From Heliocidaris erythrogramma (Eukaryota; Echinodermata; Echinoidea; Camarodonta; Echinometridae), in NCBI GenBank assembly GCA_025617745.1, contig CM046869.1, positions 4,364,244 through 4,428,243 on the forward strand: 64,000 nt of DNA, given 5' to 3'. This document shows, one piece after another, positions 1 to 11,235 of this stretch (position 1 is the stretch's first letter; each line of letters opens with the position of its first letter). Made by a program: the position numbers and the translations under genes. The notes under the pieces were generated by a model that saw nothing but the letters and a program-made list of their open reading frames with translations, was not told the DNA's origin and did not search any database.

Positions 1-540
1 CTGCCACCAGTGTAGGGTCAAAGGTCATACTTTGGAGGATGGCATGAGTGCACTCTGCAGGCCACAATTTTGATGGATTTCTTTCAAATATTGGATGGAG
101 ATATATCTTGGTACAATCTACACATCTTTATTTTTTTGGTGATGCTGCCCTCATTGATCCATCCTTTATAGGGTCAAAAGTCATTAGTATTTTTTGTGCA
201 TTCTTACTGCCACATTTCTTGACGGATTTCTTTCAAAAGTCTTGTATGCGCTCTGCAGGCCATATTTCTTGACAGATTCCTTTCAAATTTTGTAAGATGT
301 ATCTTGGTACAGGTACAATCTACAAATTTTACTTTTTGATAATGCTGCCCTCATTGTTCCGTCCTTTATAGGGTCAAAGGTCATATTTTTTTGCACACTT
401 TAACTGCCACATTTCTTTCAAATTTTGTATGGAGGTGTGTATTAGTAAAATCTACAAATCTTTAGTGTTTTCTGATGCTGGCCCCAGTGTTTGCTTTTTA
501 TAGGGTCAAATGGTCATATTTTTGTTGCTGTCTTACATGG
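1..540. repeat. Degenerate ~170-bp tandem repeat array with AGGTCA direct repeats
   Basis: About three imperfect units follow one another. Recurrent landmarks are a TTTATAGGGTCAAAGGTCAT block, a CTGCAGGCCACA-like block, a TTCTTTCAAATTTT block and a GATGCTGCCCTCA block. The spacing is roughly 165-190 bases. The same unit resumes at 1810-2010, so the array is interrupted by the repeat at 674-1640. Several units hold a GGGTCAAAGGTCA site (for example 15-27 and 371-383). No believable protein is encoded; the short ORFs here are chance. Confidence 0.7.
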
Positions 541-673
541 CGGTCTCCTGCGTTCTAAATTACTTCTCTAGTTTATTGGAAAAAGTATTTACATAGGTCT
601 ATTATATTCCTTAATCTTGTTTGTATGCTTTGTCTTATGCTTATTATTGTATACTATTATTGTACATGATTTT

Positions 674-1640
674 TATGCCTCCGCCCACCGTAGGTGGTAC
701 CGGAGGCATTATGTTTTCGGGTCGTCCGTCTGTCCGTCCATCCGTCCGTCCGTTCGTCCCCTTTTCATTCTCGCGATAACTTCAAAACCGTTTTTTTTTT
801 ATCAGTTTGTAACTTGGCCCATGTATGCATATGGGAGGGACGATGAACTGATTAGATTTTGGGGTCAAAGGTCATAGAGGTCATTGAGGTCATTATATAC
901 ATAAAAATGGTTCGTTCTTGTGATAACTTAGGAACCGTTGGGCGGATCAACTTCTAACTTGGCCCATGTATTCTTATGGGAGGGACGATGAACTGATTAG
1001 ATTTGAGGGTATCAAGGTCAAAGGTCAAAGGTCAGAGGCGTCATTATGTATATAGATATGGTTCGTTCTTGCAATAACTTCAGTTTGATAGATCAACCTC
1101 TAACTTGGCCCATGTATGCATATGTGAGGGACGATGAACTGATTACACTTTCGGGGATCTCAAGGTCAAAGTTCAAAGGTCATAGAGGTCATTATATACA
1201 TAAAAATGGTTCGTGATGTATGGAGTTTAGGCCTACTTATTTTAGAAATTTCAAGGGGACAGTGGTCTATTTGCTATAAAATATCTATTTCCTTGGTGTA
1301 TTTGATGATTGTAAGTCATCAATGGTAATTAAGTTTTTTATTTGAAAATAAAATGAAATAAATTTTCTGTCTCCTGTACTTTTGAAGTGAAAAGATTTGT
1401 AATTTTGATGGACCAATGCTTTTTAAAGTGTACATGTGTAATGCTTTTTTAAGTGTACATTTAAGGACCCCATTGGAAATAAGCCATTTCGGCTTTCATG
1501 GGCTATCCTGTCATGGTACCTGGTTATGTTTGTATTGCAATATACCTGACGAATAAAATCAAACCAAATCATGTATGCCATACATTGCCAATCTGGTGAT
1601 AGCGGAGGCATATTTTCCGACCGCGCGTGGTCGGAGATTC
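674..1640. repeat. Interspersed repeat flanked by GGAGGCAT motifs, inserted in the tandem array
   Basis: The left edge has GCCTCCGCCCACCG and a nearby GGAGGCAT, followed by a (CCGT)n-like run at about 722-758. The right edge has GGAGGCATA and a small GC-rich hairpin (TCCGACC...GGTCGGA, about 1616-1634). Inside, a unit of about 150 bases beginning near 'ggttcgttcttg(c)ataactt' is repeated three times (about 890, 1060, 1200), each with stacked AGGTCA half-sites. A retrotransposon-like tail (AATAAAATCAAACC) lies near 1551. This type of CCGTCCGT-bearing repeat is common in marine invertebrate genomes; I cannot name the family. Confidence 0.5.
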
Positions 1641-1809
1641 ATCTAGTTTACTTATATATATATACTTATGTCAACATTCGATTTATTGTATGTTATTAGA
1701 ACGCAGAAATAAAAGCAAACAAACAAACAAACATGCACTCCGGTGGTCACATTCTCGACTGATTTCAGTTTCAGATTTTTTTATGGAAGTCCATCATAGT
1801 TTACTCTAG

Positions 1810-2010
1810 ACCTCTACAGTGTTTTTGGTGATGCTTCCCCCAGTGTTCTGTCTTTTATATTGTCACAGGTCATATTTTAGTGGATATCTTGTGTATGCTC
1901 TGCAGGTCACATTTCTTGATAGATTTCTTTCGAATTTTCTATAGAGATGCATTTTGCTCTAATCTACACACATATTGTTTTGTTGATGCTGCTCCTAGTG
2001 TTGACAATAG
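1810..2010. repeat. Resumption of the ~170-bp tandem repeat
   Basis: The landmarks of the 1-540 array recur in the same order: GGTGATGCT, GTGTTCTGTCTTTTATA, ACAGGTCATATTTT, CTCTGCAGGTCACATTTCTTGAT and AGATTTCTTTCGAATTTT. This is the continuation of the array after the 674-1640 insertion. Confidence 0.6.
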
Positions 2011-2014
2011 TCCG

Positions 2015-2118
2015 GGCCACTGGTGGCAATCTCTACATGTACGTCATCCTTTTGTTTGAGGGAGGTTCTTTGTCCCTCCTTCGAACAAAAGGATGATGCA
2101 AAAATTGCTGCCAGTGCC
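2015..2118. repeat. Hairpin / foldback sequence
   Basis: Inverted arms ATCCTTTTGTTTGAGGGAGG and CCCTCCTTCGAACAAAAGGAT face each other across an 8-base loop (TTCTTTGT). An outer, weaker pairing (GCCACTGGTGGCAA with TTGCTGCCAGTGC) extends the foldback. It is probably a small non-autonomous DNA element. Confidence 0.55.
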
Positions 2119-3098
2119 CAGGGATACATTCGTATTGCGCGGCAATGAACATTTCTAGTTTCTCAAATATCATCAAATTAAAGAAAAATTAATACCCTAC
2201 CACATCAAGTTTTTAGCTCCCCCCCCCCCCCCCCCCCAAATCAACGGGCATATTCATTTAACCATTAAAAGATCTGATTAAGAAAATTGCAAAAATAAAG
2301 CAAGTAGCCATTCAAATGTTGATGAGCATTTCCATCTTGTGGCATCAAAACAATGAAAACAATTATCACAAGAAACTCTTGAATTTGTGGTTGTGCTTGT
2401 CAAAACCATGCAGTCCGGAGACTACAGTTGACATCTAATGCTCAGTCCTCCTCATCGTTTCTTCTTCTTTTTTCAATTGTGAACAAAAATGTCTTACAGA
2501 TGCACATGTTCATCATCGTTTAACCCCTTCCATGCCACCAGACTTTTGAGCAAATGTAAAAAAGGAATTTTCAATTGTTAAATATTAACATTCAAAGAGT
2601 ATTTTCTCAAGCAAACTGGGCAAAGTTATATTGCTTAAGAATAAACATCATACTGATGGCACAGGTTTCTGTATGAGGAAGAATTTTCAAGCCATTCAGA
2701 GGCTAAACAAAATGGTCAACACTCAAAATTTTGGGCGGGATTTTCCGCCCACGGCATGCTAGGGGTTAAATGACTGCTTGCTCTTTTTTTGCAATTTTCT
2801 TGCCCATCCAAGCTTGAAAGTTGAAGACCTAATCTTAATTCATGTTGGCAGAGTATTCATTTGATATATAAGTGTATTTTATAAAGAAGAAAGAGTGTCC
2901 ACTTTCTTTTTTTTGCTGTATTTAGAACATTATTGTACTGTAATATATAAGCTTTGGCAGTGTTATGGTTTTGTGCTTTACGGAGGAGAGGATCCATTTC
3001 ACTTTGTGTTTTGTTTCACCTCGTTTCCTTTGAAAAACACAATGCAAGTGCACATTACAAATATGATATGAAATTCACACTCATATAGATTACATTAA
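2119..3098. other. Intergenic, no gene seen
   Basis: AT-rich sequence with one C homopolymer (about 2219-2237). I see no ORF with protein-family character, no RNA gene and no clear repeat boundary. Confidence 0.5.
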
Positions 3099-3376
3099 AA
3101 GGATACACCACCAGGCAGCCGTAGGAATGTCAGGATTGTGTAAGCTCCATTCACTCATACAAAAAGCTTGTGCGTCGGACTACTGTAATTACATTTTGGA
3201 CTGCACGAAGCCGACCAAATCTCCCACGAGAGCTGGAGATCAGGCTGAGCGTGCATGTTGCGCGATGACCAGTCTGTCCGAAGCTTGCGCCCTGGGGGGC
3301 AACGGCATGATCGGGTAAAGATCACGGTGCCCTCTCGCAGCATAAAAACATCCACAATCTGCGGCTGAGTATCCCT
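3099..3376. mobile_element. Short MITE with TTAA target duplication
   Basis: TTAA at 3095-3098 and 3377-3380 flanks inverted ends AAGGATAC / GTATCCCT. The outer part also pairs (GGCAGCCG near the left end, CGGCTGAG near the right end). TTAA duplications are typical of piggyBac-type elements. There is no transposase, so this is a non-autonomous element of 278 bases. Short ORFs on both strands here are chance. Confidence 0.55.
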
Positions 3377-3380
3377 TTAA

Positions 3381-4422
3381 TATTTGAGCCTGTACTGAAA
3401 AGAAGGAAATTGAAAAAAGGGAATTGTGAAGTCTTGATATTCTTGTAGGTTAAGTTCCATTCAGAAAATGTGATGTGGAGGAATTGTAGTCAGAATTTAT
3501 ACTTTTTTCAAATGCACAAGGAATCACATACAAACCAAACATTCAAACAATATATTGATACTTGGATCAAAAGAAATCAATGCATTATTAGGTCTTGGTA
3601 AGCGAGTTTATGATTCTGAGACCGTATATTTCATTTACATCGTGTACAACCTGGACAAAACTATTATGGTATCTTAAATTGTACACCAAATTTGAATAGA
3701 TGGAATTAATTTTTTTTTTTAAACATTACTATATTTGCTATCGATTTTGTGTCTTTTCTTACAGTTGGAAAACTACTTCTGAACTTTGTTTTTGTCTTCC
3801 CGGAGGAATTCAGCTGGGATTGTAGAGAGTCAAGGCAACTACAGGACACAGGCAAGCTTGTACTCCACCAGGGGCACTTCCTTTTGGAATCCTTTCAAAA
3901 AGGATCTCTGGATTAAGAGAGGAAAGGAAATGAGGTCAGCTTGTGATTGCTCAATTATCAGATTTCTGTGGATATATAGAACTATAGAAAGTGCTATAGT
4001 CACCAGGACATGTACAAATATTATGATGAATAATATTATACTTGGCTGAATACACCTGATATTGTTGATCAAAAATTTCAGCATGAGATAGCTAGAATCC
4101 AATATTCCCTCCTTGTTAGGTTTTGCCTTATCGCATTAATAGCACAGGCACATTTTGGAGCCTTTGTAAACCTGAATGTAAATCTGTGTATATTTTGTTA
4201 ACCGATGTGGTGAATGAAAAATCAGAATCTACTTTTATTTTCATCTTGGCTAAAATATTTGAGTGTGAAAGAATAATCCTGGTCATAAAATGTTGAAAGG
4301 TTTCACTTCTGTTTCTCTGAAGTTTTCAAAATTAGTGTCCGAAGTGGATGTAGAGTTTATTTACATAAGACCTCTTTTGTATCTTATATGTTCTGCTGAT
4401 AAAACTTGAATTGTCAGTCACA
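3381..4422. other. 5' flank of the first SLC35G1-like gene
   Basis: No protein-like ORF is found. Pyrimidine-rich CAG acceptors occur (for example TTTTCTTACAG ending near 3764), and an acceptor-like ATTGTCAG lies 5 bases before the ATG at 4423. One or more 5' UTR exons may lie here, but sequence alone cannot define them. Confidence 0.35.
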
Positions 4423-5619
4423 ATGACGGAGCAAGCGTCAGGTCAAGGGATGAATTGCAGGGAGAGACATCATCGTGATGCCGCACCAAGGACTCTAGTG
4501 AATGATGATGAAGGTGATGAATTGTGTATTAGTGAAGAAGAAGAAGAAGATCTTGGTATGATGTCATCGAGGAGTTCCCTGAGGGATAATCTTGATCGCC
4601 AACCATGTGGGAAATGGAGGAAATTTTGGACACTGCACAAGGGACTGCTCCTGGCGCTTCTTTCCTGTATTGCCCAAGCAACTGGCTCCATGGGAGTCAA
4701 GATGCTTGCAGGTAGGATCCCTCCAACTGAAATTGCTGCATTTCGTCTCATTGGCTACTTTGTCTTTTCCTCAATTTGTCTGGTGTACTGCAAAACATCT
4801 CTTAGGGTCACCCTTAAGCAGCTTCCTTGGGTGCTCTTACGAGTCACCTGCGGAACCATTGGAATGTGCCTTTGCTTTTATTCCTACCAGAACATCCCTA
4901 TTGGAGATACCACTGCAATCCTCTTTAGTAGCCCAATCTTCACAGGAATCTTTGCTTGGCTGCTCCTCGGAGAGAAGTTCACCCTTGTGGATGTGGCCTT
5001 AGCGGTGCTTACGCTTGTTGGCATCATCTTAATCGCTCGTCCTTCCTTCCTCTTTGGAAATCTGGGAAAGGCCTCTGGAGAAGGAAATGCTCTTCTTGGT
5101 GTTGTTGCAGCTGTGATCGGTGCCCTCTGCGTATCAACAGTCTTTGTTCTCATCAGGAAACTTGGAGGAATCAGAGTGCATCCACTTACCCAGATCTGGT
5201 TCTTCGGTGTGGCAGGTTGCCTCATGACAAGCCTGTTGACAGCAGTTCTAGGACTGTGGGTTGTCCCTAGGTGTGGCCGGGATCGCTTTGTCCTCCTTCT
5301 AGTCGCTGTCCTTGGCTTCTTGGCACAGGTCCTCATGACTTATGCTTTCAAATTAGAAAAGGCAACTTACGTTGCTGTCATGAAGAGCAACACTGTCATC
5401 CTGTCTTTCTTGTTCGAGTTTGCTCTCTTTGGAACTGTTCCATTCTGGCTGTCAATCATAGGAGCTTGTATGGTCATGGTTAGCTCTCTTGGGATCACAA
5501 TAAAGAAATGGAAGGAATCAAAATCTAAGAAAGAAAAAGAAGATGAGGAGAACATGGATGAAGACCATGAATCAGATAATGAAGTCGAGACAAGTAATTT
5601 TGATCTAAGGTCCAAGTGA
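4423..5619 (+). CDS. SLC35G1-like EamA/DMT-family membrane transporter, copy 1
   Basis: A 398-residue protein in one coding exon. The frame is open from a TTG at 4411, but the first ATG (4423) is the likely start. Residues 1-70 form a cytosolic tail with an acidic run (about 38-44). Two EamA repeats follow (about 73-207 and 226-361), five helices each, so ten transmembrane segments. Family signatures are SSPIFTG (169-174), RPSFLFG (206-212) and WVVPRCGRDR (279-288). The C-terminal tail after 361 is Lys/Glu/Asp-rich. Length and layout match vertebrate SLC35G1 (about 365 residues), which has been reported as a STIM1 partner and as a citrate carrier; substrate here is unknown. This copy is the most divergent of the seven and lacks the Ser-rich N-terminus of the 34.9- and 42.1-kb copies. 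Possible AATAAA signals lie at 5856 and 5875. Confidence 0.9.
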   Translation: MTEQASGQGMNCRERHHRDAAPRTLVNDDEGDELCISEEEEEDLGMMSSRSSLRDNLDRQPCGKWRKFWTLHKGLLLALLSCIAQATGSMGVKMLAGRIPPTEIAAFRLIGYFVFSSICLVYCKTSLRVTLKQLPWVLLRVTCGTIGMCLCFYSYQNIPIGDTTAILFSSPIFTGIFAWLLLGEKFTLVDVALAVLTLVGIILIARPSFLFGNLGKASGEGNALLGVVAAVIGALCVSTVFVLIRKLGGIRVHPLTQIWFFGVAGCLMTSLLTAVLGLWVVPRCGRDRFVLLLVAVLGFLAQVLMTYAFKLEKATYVAVMKSNTVILSFLFEFALFGTVPFWLSIIGACMVMVSSLGITIKKWKESKSKKEKEDEENMDEDHESDNEVETSNFDLRSK

Positions 5620-6707
5620 GGATTTAATTTTTCAGAAATTTGAACTTCTTGTTTACCCTGTAGACCTTAGCCGCATATTTAGACCTTTGATACTTGCGAT
5701 CCATTTTAACCAGTCACACCGAAAGTTTCCAATGATTAGATTATCTGTTTCATTTTGATTAATTACATGTAGTAGCTTACTATCTTAATTGCAACTCATT
5801 ATAAGACAGGGTCCTGGTTAATGAACTGAATAGAATGAGTTTCATACATCCCTTCAATAAAAAAGAAGGTATAGAATAAAGTTTGATATAAACTTTATTG
5901 TATACATACATGCATCCATCTGAAAGTATATAATGTAGTCATTAGGGTTCAGTTTTTATTTACTTTGACTAGTCTTTACAGGGATCATGCATGTATGTCA
6001 TTCTTTTGTAGGCTTTATTGTTCATTTAATGTTCATGAATTTGTTGATGGATTATAATACATTTTCTATATATTGGCTGTAATTTTTTTTTAATTGAGTG
6101 TATGGACACAGAGGTTGGTGCTCGAAGTACTGATTCAAAGAAATTATTGTGATATGTTGAAGCAATACTGCAGTATGTGATTATCAAACTTACAACCTGC
6201 TTTCATTAAAAAAAATATAAAACAAGGCATGTGTGAGTGTGTGGCCACATGCTTCCTTGTGATATTGCTCTCATGGAGCGCTACATGATATAAAAATATT
6301 TTGCTTCATTCAGAGAAAACTTCAACTAATCTTGGATTATGATAGTTTGAACAAAATGTAAGGAATTGTTTATATCAATTTCTTGTTAGTACCAAACATT
6401 ATTCTAGTTTGTAGAAGCCTAGAATGTACCTGCACAAAGTTTTCCACAATGCCAAGTCAAAAATGAGTTTTAAATATATAATTTGCCTATTATCCAAACA
6501 AGTTGTCAAAATTCAAAATAAAATGCAGTTAATTTTCAAATTATAATCTTAAAGGTCCACTGCAACCCAAATGCAAGTTGATTCCTGTTGATGTGCAGAG
6601 ATGCATACAACCTATATTTTGGTATTCAAACATCTAAGATGGCACTATTCAAGTTCTACTAGTTTAATGCCATTTTTTATGTAAGCATCAAAAATTGAAT
6701 GGGTATA
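5620..6707. other. 3' UTR and intergenic sequence after copy 1
   Basis: AATAAA hexamers at 5856-5861 and 5875-5880 are the likely polyadenylation signals of copy 1. The remainder is AT-rich, with no ORF of interest. Confidence 0.45.
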
Positions 6708-7100
6708 GAGTACCCAAGTGTGACGTCATCAAATTTTGCTTTTTGTATTTCAGTATTTTTAGGACCATATTTAGGTAGAGCATGATGGAAAACGTTCACA
6801 CATCAAATTTGACATGAATCAGTTCATGGTGGCCCAAGGTATGGCTATATGAATATCTAATTAGCCCCATTGAAGTCAGTGTAAATTGGCCTGGTTCTTA
6901 ACAGTTTAGAACCAGGCTAATTTAACACTGACTTCAATGGGGCTAAGGAGGTATTCATGCGGCCATATCTCGGGGCCCAAAGAGCCAATTGCCATAAAAT
7001 TTGGGCTCTGGATGTTTTTCACCATGTTCCTTTGAGATACGTGTATAAAAAATGTCAAAATGAAAAAATAGCTTTTTGTGACGTCATCACTTCGGTGCTC
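6708..7100. mobile_element. 393-bp foldback MITE (GAGTACC family), copy A
   Basis: Ends GAGTACCCAAGTGTGACGTC and GACGTCATCACTTCGGTGCTC are inverted. An inner palindrome centres on GGCCTGGTTCT/AGAACCAGG with flanking TTAGCCCCATTGAAGTCAGT and its complement. The same element, also 393 bases, interrupts the SLC35G1-like pseudogene at 20173-20565, where a clean TA duplication is seen. No coding capacity. TA target and TIR architecture suggest mobilisation by a Tc1/mariner-type transposase. Confidence 0.75.
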
Positions 7101-7616
7101 TTATAATATAAATCAGTGGATTTTTATAGCAGGGTATCCATGTATTTGTACATTGTACTTTAACCTGCATCTTACCATGTAAGGTTTTGGCTAATATTTA
7201 AAAACCATATTTGGTATTAAAAGTTTCATATTTTCACATCAGGATAGATCTTGAAGCTTTTAACTTCATTATAAGATAACATTCATAGATCTCCACTTTT
7301 CATGCAGTTAATTTGGACAACATTACAATGTGAACTGTGCTTCAGTAGGAGCTACAATGCATAGTCTTGTATGTCTATATGCTTATAAAATGTCATAACA
7401 AGAAGGAAATGGTCAAGAAGAACCACTTTTCGGTGCAAAATTTATATTTTTTTGTATTTTGTGTTCTTGGTTTCAGGACCATAATCCTCTCAACATATTT
7501 TACAGTTCACAAGTTATACCAGCTGCCATGAATATGTACAAAACATATAAACAGAAATTGATTATATTCATATACTGTATACATATATAGATATATTGTA
7601 TACATATATATATATA

Positions 7617-8431
7617 CACTAAAGGAAAAAAGAAACTTATAAAAGTTCAAGAGATCACCAAATTAAATTCTCTGCATGGAAATGTACCAAATTTGGATAT
7701 AATGTTGATTCAATGCATGGCTTTAAATGACAGTCAATAACAAAAAGTTTTCTTCAATGCCACAAAAGAAATGTGCACTGAAACAAAGGACTCTCTAATC
7801 CCAAAGTCACAAAGATAAACTGCAGTCTTGTACACCATATGCATGTCAATGAATGAAACAAAAGAATTTCAAAAGGGATTTGCACCCCTCGAGCAAGAGG
7901 ATATTGATGTTCTGCCATGGTTCGCCCGTTCACCAGACCTTTCCCCAATTGAACATCTCTGGGAAGAGCTTGGTCGACGTGTGTCAAGGCGTGACAATCA
8001 ACCCATCAATAGGGAGACGCTCATTGCAGCACTGCAAGAGGAATGGAACAATGTTCCCCAGGCTACCATCGCGAATCTGATCGGAAGCATGCGAAGACGG
8101 TGTACAGCTTGCCAGCAAGCTAGAGGTGGACATACTGGCTATTAATCTGTTTGGATATGAACTTGCAAATCCCTTTTGAAATTCTTTTGTTTCATTCATT
8201 GACATGCATATGGTGTACAAGGCTGCAGTTTGTCTTTGTGACTTGGGGATTAGAGAGTCCTTTGCTTCAGTGCACATTTCTTTTGTGGCATTGAAGAAAA
8301 CTTTTTGTTATTGACTGTCATTTAAAGCCATGCATTGAATCAACATTATATCCAAATTTGGTACATTTCCATGCAGAGAATTTAATTTGGTGATCTCTTG
8401 AACTTTTATAAGTTTCTTTTTTCCTTTAGTG
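7617..8431 (+). mobile_element. Internally deleted Tc1-like transposon with ~265-bp inverted repeats
   Basis: The element starts CACTAAAGGAAAAAAGAAAC and ends with the complement (TTTCTTTTTTCCTTTAGTG). TA dinucleotides flank it (7615-7616, 8432-8433). The inverted repeats are very long: about 7617-7885 and 8165-8431 match with few differences. Only the 3' part of the transposase gene remains between them. It sits in TA-rich simple sequence. Confidence 0.85.
7888..8145 (+). pseudogene. Tc1-like transposase, C-terminal fragment
   Basis: The frame holds the hallmark C-terminal block of Tc1 transposases (DVLPWFARSPDLSPIEHLWE, then ELGRRV). This includes the Asp-Leu-Ser-Pro-Ile-Glu segment that carries the last acidic residue of the DDE triad. 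The helix-turn-helix DNA-binding domains and the first two catalytic Asp residues are absent. The preceding in-frame codons derive from the left inverted repeat, so the apparent ATG is not the gene start. It ends at a natural stop near the usual family C-terminus. Confidence 0.85.
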
Positions 8432-8490
8432 TATATTGTATACATATATATATATAATATATATTATATATATAAATATATTATAACACT

Positions 8491-8703
8491 GGTTATGGGG
8501 ACATTTTTTGTTATACGTCGTCCGAAATGTCCCCATAACCGGTTGTTGTGGGGACATGGAATACATCCACTGTTATAGGTCCCTATCACCACAGTTTTGT
8601 CTGTGTATATAAAGAGAGACACAGAATAAATGACTCCGTTGTACACAAAAGGTTGAATATAATATTGAACCTTTTGTGTCTAACGGAGTCATTTATTTTG
8701 TGT
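8491..8703. repeat. Pair of adjacent hairpins in a palindromic repeat
   Basis: First hairpin, 8491-8540: GGTTATGGGGACATTT with AAATGTCCCCATAACC. Second hairpin, about 8624-8703: AATAAATGACTCCGTT, then ACACAAAAGGTT, pairs with AACCTTTTGTGT and AACGGAGTCATTTATT. Probably remnants of foldback DNA elements; no coding content. Confidence 0.6.
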
Positions 8704-8739
8704 GTCTTAAACTTTAACCTCCGTCACAGAACTCTTTTA

Positions 8740-8741
8740 AC

Positions 8742-8773
<32 letters not shown>

Positions 8774-8917
8774 GATGTAGATATATATAGTAAAAGTTCT
8801 GCTTGGGACTTGCAAAGTTATAGACAAAATAGGAATGAAAAGTCCGTATACGATGAAAAGATTTCGAATTTTCGGCCAAGGCCTTCATCAGGAAATGATG
8901 AAATTTATTAGGTAGGT

Positions 8918-8948
<31 letters not shown>

Positions 8949-8960
8949 TATATGTATATA
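8740..8960. repeat. Simple repeats (TA)n and (CA)n around a Penelope-like ribozyme-core motif
   Basis: (TA)n at about 8741-8766 and (CA)n at about 8919-8945. Between them, on the minus strand at 8870-8891, lies CTGATGA-GGCC-TT-GGCC-GAAA, resembling a hammerhead core as found in Penelope-like elements (see findings). The surrounding sequence looks like the terminal part of a decayed retroelement. Confidence 0.4.
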
Positions 8961-9458
8961 TATATGTTAAATATGAGGTATGTGTATCAATTGAAATTGA
9001 CATATAGTCTAAGTGCAAATACATTACAGTGTCTTTATTAATGTTTTGTGATGTGTTTAATATGAGTAGACGTTAACAGGTTTTTTGTTCATATTCTTTA
9101 CTGTAGCAAATATTATGATGACAGTACAGGCATTTTACCAAAGGGTTTGAAATAGAATATTTCTTCTGAAACCAGACCTATTCTGGGGGTATTCAAATTT
9201 ATTTATTGAAATGAAACCAAAAATATTTTGTGATAAATTTGATGATAAGGCATAAATTTGAAATTTGAAATACCGGTAGTATTAATGCTGTATCTGAGGT
9301 AAAGCCACCGACAAAATTTTGGAAAACCTTGAGCATATAAACCTAACCTTCCTTGGCATGGCAGGAGCAACCTCATCAAGTTCAGGGTTTATGTAAAGGG
9401 CGCAGTCTACAGTTAGATATCCTATATCAAAAGTGTTCAAATATATTCCAGACTCGAA

Positions 9459-9668
9459 GGCCCGAATTCACAAAGGAGGTTTGGTTTAAACCATGGTTTA
9501 AACCCCCACCTGGTGTTTTTAAGCGTACGTGCGCACGGAATCCGATCCAATCATATATTTTCTTTGAGCGCGCGCATGGGCAGTGTGCGTTTATTTACGC
9601 CTATTTCAGTACGCTTACGGAGGTTTAAACCATGGTTTAGGTTTAAACCTCCTTTGTGAATTCGGGCC
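9459..9668. mobile_element. Hairpin MITE with GGCCCGAATTCACAAAG ends
   Basis: Perfect terminal arms GGCCCGAATTCACAAAGGAG and its complement, followed by GGTTTAAACC-type inner repeats. The central loop carries CCAATCA (9547-9553) and a GCGCGCGC run. 210 bases, no coding content. Confidence 0.75.
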
Positions 9669-10848
9669 TATGACATTCGCGCAGTTCAGAACCTGTGTTT
9701 ATGAGTTACAGCTGACAAGGGTTAGTGTCTGTAAGCTCCATGATTATGTGACGGACTACCTTTAGCATAATTATAGCTGTTACTTGGTTTACCGAGAATT
9801 GTTTTTGTCCAGTTATGATGGAAATCAATTGTTTCTAGAAGAAACTTGTTCTTTTTCCTTTTTTGAGAATGACAATTTATCAAACTATCGGAATGTGTTC
9901 CAATGTAATCCCCTATTATAGCATTCATTGTTCAGTAGAAAGGCTTCACTAGTGTTGTGTTTATGACTTTCTGTAGTTGTGTATAGCTGCATGTTGACTG
10001 AATTTTCATGATATTGATTAATAATGTTTCATGGGCATACTGCTTCGTTTTAGCAAGCTGAAACTTACATTTCTTGCCGTCTTATTATTTGGTATAGAAG
10101 TTTGTATACAATATGCAATGCATGTAGGAAAATATATGGTGCCTTCTTCCACTTCTGGGGTGTATATGGAGCCGGGATAGTCTGGGCGTTTCGTGGGTAA
10201 GCTGAGGGGGGGGGGGGGGGGGATGTTGCCTTATTCACAATCAAGACATAATGAAGACGTGGTAAACTCATGTACATGTATAGTGATATCGCGTCATTTC
10301 TATTAACTCTTATGTAATGATGCAACTCCTTTGAATGAGCTGCAGTGTTTTGAATACAGTATTGTTAATTTTGTATCACCAAATTTCTCCAAAGTATTCG
10401 ATGGTGGCATGTATCTGTTATAGGTGGCCAAAAATGATGTTTTATTAGTAAATTTAGTACCAGATTTTGAAGTTGAAGTATTGAAAAATTATATAAAGAT
10501 TCATGTATAATATTGAATATGTACATGTATAAAGATACGTTGCTGGTTTGTTTTTTTTCTTTTTGTTAACAAGTCTTTCTTTTTTTCAGCTGAAAATATT
10601 TGTTAATTTATTGTTGAGAAGATGGGTTGAATTTCTAGTATAGACTGCACAGTTATTTCAAGAAAATGAATGATTGTGCATTGATTTGATTTTGAAGCTC
10701 TAAACATATATTCGTGCTGTATGATAATATAAGATACAGACAATGTTGACGAAGTTATGGGGGGTACTTCTAATCTTGAAGTATGATATGAAAATAGTTC
10801 CAAATATCTGAACCAGTGTATCTGATAGATTTCGGGCCATCTAAATCA
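9669..10848. other. Intergenic, no gene seen
   Basis: AT-rich DNA with a G homopolymer at about 10205-10222. No supported gene, RNA or element boundary. Confidence 0.5.
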
Positions 10849-11050
10849 GTGGCGGATCTACTGGGGGGGGGGGCACATCCGGCCCATGCCCCCCCCCCCC
10901 CCCCCCCTTTGGAAGAAAAGTATGCACTTTGACCATCCCCCACTGAGCGATTTTTGGATTTTTGGAGGTCTGGCGAGGAAAAAAAATACCGGTCTCCTTT
11001 TTCCAAAAGTGTGCCCCCCCCCTTATACAAAATACTGGATCCACCCCTGA
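10849..11050. repeat. GGCGGATC/GGATCCACCCCTG foldback repeat with G and C runs
   Basis: Starts GTGGCGGATCTACTGGGG and ends CTGGATCCACCCCTGA, which is the inverted equivalent. It contains G and C homopolymers and a short conserved internal segment (CACTGAGCGATTTTTGG, then TCTGGCGAGG) that recurs at 25500-25665. Other members are at 18221, 25461, 37603 and 40034. Confidence 0.6.
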
Positions 11051-11109
11051 TCTAAATGACCAGAGGACTTCAGGATTTGCAAGAAAAATAATGGTACTGT
11101 TGTATATTT

Positions 11110-11235
11110 GTGAAGGCTCTTGACTCTCATACTAGAGGTCCTGGGTTCGATGCTTGCTCGATGCTTACACCCTTGGACAAGGTGTCCAGGTAATGGTGGG
11201 GTACTAGTAATTTCAGGGCCCTCAGGAAGACCAGT
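11110..11235 (+). repeat. Possible SINE fragment
   Basis: A GGGTTCGATGC segment resembles a Pol III B box, and a following CCTTGGACAAGGTGTCC block is reminiscent of tRNA-derived SINE bodies. Boundaries are unclear and no tRNA fold is convincing. Confidence 0.3.

Noticed and set aside
4411-4422. TTG-initiated extension of copy 1 (also TTG 15318, 20008 and 34854 in other copies)
   Set aside because: Non-ATG starts are unlikely in animals, and in copies 2 and 6 the extension includes the predicted splice acceptor. The first ATG was used.
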